Assembly: GCA_030248295.1 (NCBI GenBank)
Contig: JASANH010000850.1
Span: 1,054,001 to 1,118,000, forward strand
Source: Mesodorylaimus sp. YZB2_4
Lineage: Eukaryota; Nematoda; Enoplea; Dorylaimida; Dorylaimidae
Length of the DNA stretch: 64,000 nucleotides
Direction: 5' to 3'
Under the pieces are notes generated by a model. That model was not told where the DNA came from. It did not search any database and was given only the letters and a program-made list of their open reading frames with translations. The first letter of the stretch is position 1, and every line of letters starts with the position of its first letter. A program made the translations under genes and the position numbers. Shown piece by piece: positions 41,301 to 52,558 of this stretch.

Positions 41301-44300
41301 GAGCTACACTGGAACAAAGTCCGATCAAGCTTCATCATACTAACCTTCATCAATACGCCCAGTCGATCCAGAGACTGATCTTGGATCAGGATTTCCTCGA
41401 ACATAATGTTCAGTGCCGTCACAGCAGCGTCCAAGAAATACTAAAAACAGCCTCCGCCTAGCACAAAAAGAAATTTCTAAAAAGAACCGATGAACCTTAC
41501 CTCCCCGTCGCCATTCTCCTCTTTGCTACTACGCAAACTATACGTTGACAAGGCGCAGACTGTACCCAACGACCAAACATCATTTTCGGAAATAGGTGGC
41601 GACAGCTTTCTAAACAAGATCGTAAAGAATAAAAACGGGGCTGTACTAGATGTACAGTATGATGCTCCCAAAAATACTCACGCCAAGTTAGCGGCAGCCG
41701 TCATCGCCAAAATTCTAACGTTAGATGTCAGGAGTTCGACATTTTCCGCTTTCACGTAATCCTACAAAGTAAATACATACACAAAGGCTACATACAGTCC
41801 AAAAAATCTTACTTTTATAAAATTTAATAATTGCGGTCGATAAGCGAAATTGTACTCCTTGTTCAAATGGGACGGATGCACAGCCCGCGCGATCAAATTT
41901 GCTGTTTGTAGAAGACTTTGTTTTACGACAATTTCCTGCAAAATAGCTCGATCAGACAAGAACTTTTTCTTTGCGATATGCAGTCTAACTTCGTCTATTG
42001 ACTGAGTGAACCACCTTTTGCCCCGAGTCAGCCTGTATCCACCGTTATGAGCAAGGTCATGGGGGTGTCAGCGCAACAGTATCCTTATGCATACCCACGC
42101 CGATGAATCCTGAACCAGATACTTATGCCTTTGGTTAATGTAGGATGCAGCACGAAACCTACCCTTGCTTTACAATCCAGCTGGCTACTCTTTTAGCTCA
42201 CCACCCCGAGCACACATGGGTGTCACCCAAGTTCCCAGACATCTCCATCGCAGGATCCTTGATCCTTGGTGTCCATGGTATATAACCACTGCATTACCTG
42301 GCCCTATCGCAACAGACCCTCACCTTTGCACTTTCGTAATACGGAATAAGAAAACGCATAACAGTCGCTTCAAGTTTCTGAGTCAATTCCGCCGGAGGGC
42401 AAGCAATAGCGACGAAACCGTACGCTAGCAACACGGTTGCTTTCATGTGAATTATCTCGATATCACTTTCGGATTTCACTGGAATATTATCCTAAAATAT
42501 CAAAGTTTCTTGCCGTCACCAAGTTTCTTGTGTACGGCCCATTCTACAGCCGTCACCAAAGTCGCATTTTCGTACCTTGATAAAGCCAAAAAATCCACCG
42601 GAACCTTTCTTCTGGTATTCCAGTTTCGCCGTGTTTTCCAATTTTGTAAGCACGATATCTGTATGTGACCGAGAGCATAATCCGAGTCCTTGAGCAAAAC
42701 CCTAAACCAGTACAATGCAGCAATGACCCACGCTTCAACCACAACTTACGTTTCTCTCCAACGCGTTACTGTGATTTACCGACTTTAACTTCAAATCCAA
42801 ATGATCTACCACAAACTGCAAGTTTCTAATATGAGCCAAGACTTCTCCGAGGGCCATAAATAAGAATCGCTAAAACAGAACTTGCAATTCGTTCTTCGTA
42901 ACCAGTTGAGTTACAAGGGATATCTTACCTTCTCTTCCAGAAAATTGTTGCAAAGCAAAAGTTGTTTGCCTAAAGCAGCGGCTAAAGCGCAAGTCCAGTC
43001 TTCATCGTCCACCGTGTCGATGGTTTTAGACAAGAACTAAAACACAGAAGGCGTCAGACCACAGCATTAGAAACGAAGGTATGTATTTCACCTGAATAAC
43101 CGAGCCCTCCCAATTTGACTCAGCTTCTCGTTTGCATTCTGCAGATTGAAGAGACCGTTATACGTGGCCTAAACAGAAGATCCCAGGAGCAACTTACCAT
43201 CAAAAGTGTTCAAAAGCGAGACCACTTCGAACAACCACAGGTCGCGTAAATTTGGGAAGAAAAACGACGCCATTTCTTTCATCAATTGAAGAACATAGGA
43301 GGCACGTTGGGCCTTGCTACCGGCCACTCCGGCAAACGTGATCAGCCGAGCCAGAATCTGATGAGATCCCGGCAATCGTTCTAAAACAGCCAAAATGTTC
43401 GTCAGAAAGTCACGTCAGGGCATGACCCGAAATTACCATTTGGAGTGCCATAAACAATGGTCAAACGGCTCCCACTGTTCATTCGTTGAGCAATCGGCAC
43501 TAGACAGCGACACAAGTCACCCATAGCACTGGTATACGATTCCACGCAAAAGAATTCGAACAAATACGGCCACAAAACCTGAAACGACGACTGTGTATTC
43601 CATAGAATCAACCACTCTTGGGTTCCCTCACATGCTCGGCCTGCTGAACATTCGTTGCCAAAGTGTACAAAGCTTGAGCACATTGGTGCCTCAATGATGC
43701 ATTTGTGACAACGTCCACTTCTGTCGGTTTTCGAGCCTACAATCATGACACGATTGTTAAAAGAGAAGGCAACAGGCACACTCAAAATTACGGGGTCGTC
43801 CGGTAATGACAACTGCTTGACCAAGAACTCAATCAACAAATTGCCTCCGTCAGCGCTCAAGTAGCCGTGATCTCCCAGCGCCAGCGTTAACTGACACAGA
43901 TACTTCTTGATCTGAAAAACCCAGGAACAAACTTATGAATTATCGACTTCGCATATTTCAAACGCTTACCCGATTACTGCTGTCGTTTAATATCGGTTTT
44001 AGCGCAATCATGATCAAAGATTTTTTATCATCGACGTAGGGACCTAAAGATAAACGGAACTGATGATCAATCAAACACGAAACAACACGAATTACTTGAT
44101 GAATTGATTAAGTGCCGCAGGACCAATAAAGCTGTTATCCGAGTTTTCTCTGTGGTCGACTGAAGTTTTTGAAGCAGATAATAGAACAGTTTGTCCGCGT
44201 AGCCGGCGACTAAATAAAAGAAAGAGCCAAGTGCAAGGATCAGCAAATGCAGGATAACATGCCCGAAAACACTGACCTGTAACCTGATAGCAACGAAGCG

Positions 44301-47300
44301 CTTCGGTTTGATTCTTGATAGCAGACGGTTTGGTGACGTCGATCTGCTGGTCTGAGTAAATCTAAAGCATGCGCATGGCAGAACATTGGATACCGCAAGT
44401 CCTCTAAAGAATATGCCCTCAAATATAACCCCCTCCTAGGATCAGATTAATAGATTGTAGCATATCGTTGACCACATTGACCCTGCACTTCAGGTGGAAT
44501 GTTACACATTCATACTGCGTCTACCTTCTGTGCGTACTGTTAAGTAGTGCTAATAACTCCATGCTTTTACGGGACCAGCATGTCTTGCACAGGGATCAAA
44601 ACAGTCCCACCCAAAACCCAGTTGAAGCTAGAGCGCCCGCGCAGTTTTTAGTGGACATCTCACTTACCTGTGGAAATAGAGCAACCCACACGTCTTCGAG
44701 GAAGGGATCCAACGGACTCGTTTCATCTGCGACTGCAACTTCCAGCACACGACAAAGCCCCTGCATGAAACACCGCTCTAGTCTGGAACGGGGAACCAAA
44801 CATATTCACTCACCAAAGTCACAGCCAATGGGTCCGACTGTTTCTTAAACATCCCAATAATAGTTGGTAGCAATCGTTTCACTTCTTCGCGCATTTTATC
44901 CACCGATAGGCAGTGACACAATGTACCAAGGCATTCGATCACGGCTCCTCGAGTCTAAGCAGAAGCAGAGAAAATTTTAGGAAATTACTGAAAATATATA
45001 TCCTCACGTCCCTTCTCCGAACAAGGCCAAAAACTCACTTTTTGATCACGAACAAGCAACCATTGCGTAAATAGCACATCGTAGACAGCTGAAAATTGTG
45101 AAGCGTATATTTCTTTCTTCACGTTCGGATCCGGCGCTTGATCGATATTGTCCACATAGTGGCATAAGCTTTCTCCGTATCGTTTTACAGCTGAAAGCGT
45201 CAAATTGATGTAACAGTAAAAAAAACGACAGGGGTTCATTATAGTTTACCCAGGGTAAACGACAGCTTTAACTGATCTGTCTTCACATTCTGTAATGTCG
45301 GCACGGTTCGGCTCAAGATGTCATTCAAAAATGGAACGAAGCCAAATGCTAGAAAGCGTAACAAAATGGTTTTTTTCAAAGCATGACCAACAAGATACAC
45401 TTACAATTAGCAGTGGCCAAATCGCCCAACGTATTAAGTACGTAGCAATGGGGATTGAAACCGGGCTGGAACTTTTGAAGCAATGACTCCATGACGTCAT
45501 TGCAATTCTCACGGCCAAGAGTAACCAACAAGGAACTCGCAGAGCTTTGCCATTCATCCTGTATGTCCTTAGATAATGTCATTTCTTGGGTGGCCAAGTT
45601 GATTATCAGAGCAATTAAACTTGGAGATAATTGCTTCAGACTCGTCTCGCAAATCTTTTCCATAACTGACAGTACGTAACCACGGTGCACCGGATTAAGC
45701 TAAAACCAAAAGTCTATCGATCCCAGCCTATCCTTCAGAAAATGGGATCCAGACTGGAATTGATTCCAACCGCCAACGGATCGTATTGGAGGGGTGGACA
45801 AAAGTTCAGGTCGGATTAGATTTTATCAAAATCGCATTAAATCAGAACTGGTTGTTTCACACAGACTACGGATATATGTAAGCCTGCCTGATTCTAATAG
45901 TTCCTTGCATATTTTTCGCTGTGATTATGACTCATCGTCAGCTATTAAGTGTGACCAAATGACCATCGGACAAGTGGAATTAATGGAAGCAAAAAACCCG
46001 ACTCTGACGCGAGCGCTAGTCTACTTTAGCAAGCAACAGAAAATTTTCGATTTATCTGTGAATATTGACTTCTCCCACGAAATGCGAGGAGCTTCCGCAC
46101 CTCTGCTGCTGCAACTAGCCTTCACACTTGCCGATAAGAGTCTAAACAGTCTTCAGCCTTTAAGTCGCTCTTTCTATTGCAAATTATGTCATTTCCATTT
46201 TTTGGCAGTTCAAAGACTGAGCTCTAGAATCGATGTCGGAATACTGAAAAAGAGCATGATATTCAGATTCAGCACCAACGCATGGCATGGCCAAAATTTT
46301 GGACCGCTATCTCAGTTATCTAAGAAGTCGAAATCTTCATTTCCCAATGGTCCTCCCTTTGCAGTCGAGAATTTCGACTCTTTTTGCATAGGTGCCGGAG
46401 GTCCAGAATTTGGCTACCCCCTATAATACGTCGGTGCTGAATCTGAATATCATATTCTTTTTCAATATTCCGAAATTGATTTTAGCGTGTAATTCGTTTT
46501 CAAAGGTGTTTTGCAAAAAATCTCGCATGATCACTGAATTGAAAACATTACTTATTTGTTTAGCACACCAAACGTCACAAATAGCCCGACCCTGAGTTTA
46601 GGCATCGGGACTCTGCATAAATAATGAGGCAAAACATGCTAGACTGGAAGGTATTATTTGATTCATCATGGCCAGCAGCAGCGATTCTTAGGGGTGAGCT
46701 GGCATGGCTTATCTATGTTCGTAGTTTCTTTCGTATAGCGTTCGTTCGGGATCACTTTTTTCGGGATCGGGATTTTTAGAGTGTTATTTTTTCACTTTTA
46801 ATTCGATGTAGGTAACCTACAACCCGCCCCAAGTAGCCAGCAAATATAGAGCTAAAAACTATTATGCGCAGTATTCATCATACCATTCAAAATCATGCAA
46901 GCAAGAAGACCTAGAATTAGTCACCAATTAGCAAACAAATCCCTCACTTCCTCTTCACCAGTTCAATCAGCCACCAAAGTTTTTCCAGCTTACCCTTCTG
47001 GAACACTCCCTTCCCGATCCCTTCCTCTCCCTTCCCCTTCTTCACACATCTCCACAGAATTCAATCCCGACCATTTTTATCGGGATCGGGATCGGGTTCG
47101 GGAGGGGCGATCCCGACCGGGCCGGGATCGGGATCCCGAACGAACGCTACTTTCGAAGTGTCATTTTTTAGAATTTTCAAAAAAGCTGTATTACTATTGT
47201 GTGCTTCAGTGAAAAAAAGCCCATACGAAAAAAGAAAAATAAAAAAACTCCTGATCCAAAAAAGTGATGCCTGCCTATCGCTAGTTACAAGCCAACTGCG

Positions 47301-47880
47301 CGTCCTGTATGTTTTTTCTGTGCGAAAACAAGGCGCTGCAAGAACCCATGAGTGAGAGACTGAAATATCTTGCAGAAAAGAGCTACAACTAAATTGACAG
47401 TGCAATATTTTTGTCCTCTCTTCCTCCAGTGGATGACCCAACCGACCAGCAGCTGGTGCTTTGAGAGCATAAAATTGCAGCTTTTCTTTTACTATTGGTG
47501 ATCACCCACAGAACCACACTCCGCATACGATCGATAGGTATAGGCCTACTGGAGATGCATGGCATGCAATAAATTTTGTCATGTGCTGTACTATCCAGTA
47601 AAAGTTTAGGATATGTCCGATCGATCGTGCATCGCAGACCGCATCATCAAAAACTTTACCTTGGAATGCCGCGCCAAAAACATATGCGCTGTTGTCAAAA
47701 GCACTTCGGGCTGATGCAGACCAAGTGTTCGGAGAGAAGTGAAAACAGTTTCGCGAACAGAATCTTCCCGATCGCCGAGGCTTTCCAACAATGCGAACGT
47801 GACATCTATAAAAGGTCCGATTATGTCATTTCCCTCATTTTGACTGTAACCTGCTTACTTTCCATAAGCGTTGGCGCCAT
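38371..47880 (-). CDS. MROH1: Maestro heat-like repeat-containing protein 1
   Basis: A very large HEAT-repeat protein on the minus strand with about thirty exons of 70-250 nt and introns of about 50 nt. MROH1 is a poorly understood cytoplasmic protein, linked in recent work to lysosomes. The start ATG at 47880 is two bases after an acceptor-like CTTCAG; exon 2 (47805-47660) gives L-L-E-S-L-G-D-R-E-D-S-V-R-E-T-V, then after a 1.96-kb intron L-N-P-V-H-R-G-Y-V-L. Next come L-N-T-L-G-D-L-A-T-A-N-C and, near 45170, Y-V-D-N-I-D-Q-A-P-D-P-N-V-K-K, matching human Y-L-A-N-L-D-R-A-P-D-P-T-V-R-K. The C-terminal part matches too: P-S-V-L-S-A-M-I-A-G-L-E-D, A-L-E-A-M-Q-G-L-G-K-L-V, T-L-F-G-H-L-A-R-F-G-D-C-D, A-A-L-F-T-G and E-V-R-L-A-A-A-D-A-I. 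The stop is at 38371-38373. Family call is firm; internal exon borders are approximate. Confidence 0.88.
46736..47149. mobile_element. MITE-like element with 18-bp terminal inverted repeats in MROH1 intron 2
   Basis: TAGCGTTCGTTCGGGATC at 46736-46753 is the exact reverse complement of 47132-47149. If the outer TA at each end is the target duplication, the element is about 410 bp and would fit a Tc1/mariner-like TA target. The ends are rich in CGGGAT units (for example CGGGATCGGGAT near 46760 and 47080). No transposase frame is inside, so any movement depended on an enzyme encoded elsewhere. It explains about a fifth of the 1.96-kb intron. Confidence 0.8.
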
Positions 47881-49708
47881 CGCTGAAGGACTAGAAAGCG
47901 TCGAAACACAAGTCAACAACTATGCAGCTCGATGTTTCTAATGTAACGTAATTTCCGCTTACAAATAGTGAGACTTTATTAATTCGACGTTTGTTTTTTT
48001 TTGCCAAACATCGGCCAGCCATATGACCAGCTGTCACAAAGAATAGAATACTGTAACGCTGCTTATGACAGAGCACCCTGAAAAGAATGAAAATGTAGCT
48101 GTTTCCGCGGGAATATAAACTGTTTTCGGTCGGAAGGTCTCGGAAAATCCTAGCTAAAAGATTTTTAAAAAGTGTTCTGGATTGTAAAGCAGTTATTTGT
48201 CTATAGTCGGTCAGCAGTCAAATCAAGGCCTCGTGGGGACCAGACACACCAAGGCTTCGTTCTGTGTGTCTCCACTTGACTTGGGGCACCTGAACACGAG
48301 TGCATCCTCGGCAGGACAGCAGAATGCTGACGATGCACACTCGAGAAATACTATATATATCAGTGCAATGCTGATTTTGACATGAAAGGTAGAGCTGCTG
48401 CTCTACAGCGCCTTGCGATTCTGGGGCTGGAAAGGGGTCTCCGAGCACCACTGTAGTGGCTGGGAGGGGCCCGGGTCGCTTGGTGCAGTGCTGGGAAGAG
48501 ATATTCTGTGAGCATTAAGGCGGCGGTTTGGGTTTGTATAATAGGGCTGTTTTAGTGTTTCAAAAGCCAAGCGTCCAAAGCTTTGCTGAAGTCTCAATAA
48601 GCGAGCCTCCCGATGACGCGTTCTCAGCTGATCATTCGGTGGCGAGACCCCAACAGCCCTTAGTTCCGAAGAATCGATCATCGGAATTTTAAAAAATTTT
48701 AAATTAAAAAGGAGATTTATGATGTCATAGTTAGCGATGTATCATGTCTGATGAGTCTTGTGAGTGTGGACAGCCTGTAGGCAGCTTACACTATGGCAAT
48801 TTTAGCACTTACAATTACACCCACTTTTGAGCACCGCTCTACTGCTCCGAGATGATTCTCCTTCACTGGAGAAGCTATCAGAACATAGGATGTCGACTGG
48901 TTCAACCAGTGGTCCTTATCAGCTGAATTGTATGAATTGTTTTCCCACTCACTTGTTGTCATGCTGAGGCAAGTTGGCTAAAAAAGCTTTAAGCTAGCCA
49001 GGCTTTACCAGTTATTGGGCTTCCTGATCTAACTAACAAGTAAGACAGGCCACATCGAACGAACAGGCCCTTTCGAACGATCGCGCCAAATGTGTCCAAA
49101 GCTCCATCCCAGCCCCATATCAGGTGTGCCATAAAGAATGACGCTTTGTTTTTTGGTCTAGCTAGCTTAATTTTAGTTAGCCAGAAAAACCACAAATCAT
49201 TTTATTCAGGATTCAATTCTGAATCAGCTTGATTCGTTCTATTTGCCAATTTACTCGCCGTTTGGTTTTAAAAACGTTGTATAAAGGATAATGCCGAAAT
49301 TTAATGATGAATCCAGTGATGTCAGTGTTAGGCGACACAGACTCCTGGCTCCGCGGAAAACTGCGCCCTTCAGAGAGTACTGTATCATTATGGCAAACCC
49401 GATACAATGGTGGCTCGGAGACCATCCCAGACTGCGAATGTACTGAACAGTTTGTTGTGCTGGAAACAGTGGGTAACGTACGTACTGTGCGTTGAGATTC
49501 AGCCGTCCACGTCCACTAATTCAGGCTTCCGTGTGCAGTTAGAGGGGCGTGACGCGTGTGTCAAGCAAGCAGCGTAAAGTCCGGAGGAAATAAAGGGGAT
49601 AACCTGGGTAGTATTTGCTATTTCCCTTGTTGCTGCCGGCGCGTCGAGTCAGTTCGGGATCGGGGTCAACCCACGAGTCAAAGGGGAATCGATCGTTGAT
49701 CGACAAGC
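47881..49708. other. Intergenic interval MROH1 to lysine-rich gene
   Basis: About 1.8 kb. A 92-codon minus-strand frame at 48403-48681 is open but has no recognised similarity or splice context. A small inverted repeat AGACACAC/GTGTGTCT lies near 48240-48272. Nothing else can be supported. Confidence 0.4.
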
Positions 49709-50068
49709 ATGGCGAAAGCGCCTGCAGCTCCGGTTAAAGCTCCAGCTGCTGCCGCTGCTGCGGCTACGTCGTCTGGCGTGCCACCGTTGGTAATCGTGAT
49801 CGGCGTTGTGGCGTTGCTGGTCGCCTGCTTGATCATCATGAAGATGAGTGGCGGCGGAGGCGGCGAAGGGGGCGAGGCTGAAGCGCCGAAAAAGAAAAAG
49901 GGCAAGTCCAAGCGAGGCAAGTCCAAGAAGTCGAAAAAGGGCGGTGACACGGCGGGTGCCAGCGAGACCGAAGGGACCGAAGGTGGAGGCGGCAAGAAGA
50001 AAGGAAAGAGCAAGAAGTCCAAAAAGTCGAAAAAGTCAAAGAAGTCCAAGAAATCCAAGAAGAAATGA
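49709..50068 (+). CDS. Small single-pass membrane protein with repetitive lysine-rich tail
   Basis: An intronless frame of 119 codons. It has an Ala/Pro-rich start (M-A-K-A-P-A-A-P), one strong membrane helix (V-I-V-I-G-V-V-A-L-L-V-A-C-L-I-I) at about residues 31-46, a Gly/Glu-rich stretch, and a highly basic C-terminus made of K-S-K-K-S-K-K units. By the positive-inside rule the basic tail should face the cytosol. I recognise no family. The first base composition shift, GC-rich with AAG-TCC repeats, makes length variation by repeat slippage likely. A second small lysine-rich membrane protein lies 1.7 kb away on the other strand. Function unknown. Confidence 0.7.
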   Translation: MAKAPAAPVKAPAAAAAAATSSGVPPLVIVIGVVALLVACLIIMKMSGGGGGEGGEAEAPKKKKGKSKRGKSKKSKKGGDTAGASETEGTEGGGGKKKGKSKKSKKSKKSKKSKKSKKK

Positions 50069-50405
50069 ATGACCGCTCTGTGAATCCGGTGATCAAATCA
50101 TGTTGCCTCGCGTCGCTTGTACGCCAGTGATCTTGTTCGTGAGCCGTGACTGATCGAAAGCGATACCCTTGCGTGCTCCTTGTAGTACCGTAGGGTGAGG
50201 TATTGACGGACGGCATCTGTCGGGCTAGGTGGCTGTTTGGTTCCAGACACGACTGACTGACAGAATAGCATGGGCCCATTAGCTGTACCTTCGCAGGCAG
50301 GAAATCACACACGGATCATCTTTCATTAATCGAGCCATCCACTTCATCAAGCGCAGAGTCTACGGGGCCTTTCCAAGGAATTACTAATCCAGAGCACTGT
50401 TTCGA
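50069..50405. other. Convergent gap
   Basis: About 340 bases between the lysine-rich gene and the end of a minus-strand gene. No element can be named. Confidence 0.35.
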
Positions 50406-51459
50406 TTACTCATCGTCGTGGTTGCAAGCCAACATAAAAAACACTGGTCCGCTCTGGCACAAACGCGTCAAGTCCCCTTTGACTGACTTGGCGTTCCTTC
50501 TACAATTTTTTTTTTGAGCAACGCAGCCCAAGACCAACAAGCACGCATTGGTCTGGGCCACTTGTTCCAAGTCTAATCCGCCTCCAATGGTGCTGGGCTC
50601 ATCGTCAGTGTGTAGTTCCCCATCTATCTCGACTACCGCAAGGACACGAGCAAGCGGACTAGCTAGAAATGACAAACTCGATGGTTCGATGGCAAAGAAT
50701 TTCTTGCCCAATTGGGACAGTAGCCGACGTTGGCGACTCGAGAAGTCCAGACACGCGCAATATGGTTCACTTGCCGCGAACCAGAAGCAGTTGTCGATCG
50801 TGATAAGTTATGCCGTTTTTATTTCGCTGCTCATTTGCGTTCAGGTCTATGAAATTGAAAGGGTTACCGCCATGCACGGCACACTCACGTATCTGTGCCC
50901 TGTAGTTTCTCCTTTGGAGACAGCTTTCAATATCAAATTTTGAATATCAACTCGGTTCTCTTCCAAGATGCCGGTTTCGTTCGGAGTATCAGCCTGAACA
51001 AATCGAAATTGCAACACCACAAATTATGCAATTTAATAAGGAAGGATAAAGCGTGTCCCTCGTCAGCATTATATTCCTCGATGTTTGCCTCCTGGTTTTC
51101 TGTCGCGTCACCACTTAATGGAGTAATTGATCACCTGTCTGCCGAAGTGCATTCCGAACCAGTGTTCGCCACCAGTCATATCAACGGTCTAATGCAAGGT
51201 CGACGAGGAGTTATGGCTTCCAAACCGATATCCGTCGCCCGATATTGACCCGATATCTACGATGTACTCGCAAGTCCCCTCGAATATGCCACCTCTGAAA
51301 CAATTGAAATTTCATCTTGCCCAGGAGATTGCCAAGTAAACACGGTAGCTCTGAACTTACTGGCCCACTATCTCATCTGTATTGGTCTGCCGGGGGAACA
51401 CTGTAGTTCTGGTTTCAGAGAACACGTACCCTACTTTGAGCCACACCTGTTGTCCCAGC
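50406..51459 (-). CDS. Unrecognised six-exon gene, 5' end not found
   Basis: Six minus-strand exons join in one frame: 51459-51361, 51294-51261, 51188-51135, 50993-50889, 50826-50775 and 50662-50406. They give about 200 residues, including L-G-Q-Q-V-W-L-K-V-G-Y, G-G-E-H-W-F-G-M-H-F-G, E-E-N-R-V-D-I-Q-N-L-I-L, and a last exon with L-A-V-V-E-I-D-G-E-L-H and L-V-L-G-C-V-A-Q. The fifth intron would use a GC donor (GCAAGT), the usual non-canonical donor sequence. The alternating hydrophobic pattern suggests a beta-rich fold, but I do not recognise it and name no function. The beginning must lie in 51460-51740. Exon chaining supports a real gene, but borders are tentative. Confidence 0.45.
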
Positions 51460-51743
51460 CTGAAGGAGACAAGCTTTATGTGTAGCTGTCCTCTTGCCTG
51501 TTCTTTGTCAAATGTGCGTTAACCGCGCATTGCTATTGGTATGAACTCCGTTACAGGACTTGTAGTTAAAACTGATCCCAAACGACGCAGCCATAATCTA
51601 GCCTTGATCACTCACACGCTTCGCACGCCTTGGTCACCATACAGAGGCACAAACATAGTCAGCCATCAAAACCAGGGCAGTGGAAATGCTAGAGCATCAT
51701 GTAATATCGCAGTACGAGCCAAAGCAAATCATCAGATCGTCCA

Positions 51744-52558
51744 TCACTTGGCCGTGTTCAGTTGAGATGCACCGATGGCCGTTTTCATCATGGTTGGGTC
51801 CGCACCGACCTGCGTTTTGCCTACTTCAGACTTCGGACATGATTTGGCCGATTTTGGTGCAGCTTGCGTCGCTTCAAACTTGGAAGTGGCCAACAACGTT
51901 TGGTAGGCTGGATTAGCTCCAGCGACGGTCGACACTTTCGACAGCTTGCTATCGGGAATCGGCGACATTGGCGGTGGTGGCAGGCCAGTATGCGACATGC
52001 CCTTCGCTTGAGTCGCTTCGAATTTGGACGCAGCCAACAGCGTTTGATAGTTTGGGTTCGACTCATCGATGCCTTTCTTCTCCGGTGCTATCCGTTTCTT
52101 GTCCTCAATACCTGAAAGCCCTCGAAATATGGTTGCACGAGACGTTAAAGCGGTACAGTATAAGCACTCACTGACCAGGACGAGAGCCTGGAGACCCCGA
52201 AGAGCCTGGAGAGCCTGTCTTCTTATCTCCTGCTTTCCTAAAAATAAGGAGTCGAAAAAAACACATGAAAAGGAAACAGTTTATACCCTCCGAGTCCCGC
52301 TTTCTTTTCTCCTTGTTTCTCTCCGTTCTAAAAAAGAGATTAGGGATTTGAGCAGTTGACGAGTTTGACCGAGGCGGGCTTAGCGCGGCTACCGAAGCCA
52401 CCCAGAAACCTCTCCGACTGCAATTTGTCCTCGCTTACCTCACCACCACAGGCGCAGATCAAAGCGGCTAACACGATTACCGCGATAGCCGCTACCAGAA
52501 GCAGAACAGCCATCTCGAGATTGATTTCTTTTGGTAGTGTGTCGCCTAACGGTGCCAT
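51744..52558 (-). CDS. Small single-pass membrane protein with NPxY-containing repeats
   Basis: Four exons on the minus strand, starting at 52558. After M-A-P-L-G-D-T-L-P-K comes one strong membrane helix (M-A-V-L-L-L-V-A-A-I-A-V-I-V-L-A-A-L-I) at about residues 16-35, then a Lys/Gly-rich, low-complexity stretch (K-K-T-G-S-P-G-S-S-G-S-P-G). The last exon carries two near-identical repeats, N-P-N-Y-Q-T-L-L-A-A-S-K-F-E-A-T-Q-A and N-P-A-Y-Q-T-L-L-A-T-S-K-F-E-A-T-Q-A, and a decayed third (D-P-T-M-M-K-T-A-I-G-A-S-Q) just before the stop. N-P-x-Y is the classic signal bound by PTB-domain and clathrin adaptors, so with a cytosolic tail these could be endocytic or adaptor docking sites. That role is inference. 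No family is recognised. Confidence 0.65.

Noticed and set aside
45794..46426. 210-codon plus-strand frame inside the MROH1 large intron, a possible nested gene
   Set aside because: No start context, membrane helix, repeat or family motif stands out; composition looks intronic. It remains the best nested-gene candidate if transcripts are found.
48403..48681. 92-codon minus-strand frame rich in Arg, Leu and Pro
   Set aside because: No family similarity or flanking exon could be found; it may be chance or an old mobile-element remnant.
49836..50312. 158-codon minus-strand frame across the lysine-rich gene
   Set aside because: It is the shadow of the repetitive AAG-TCC codons on the plus strand; the plus frame has a clear membrane helix.
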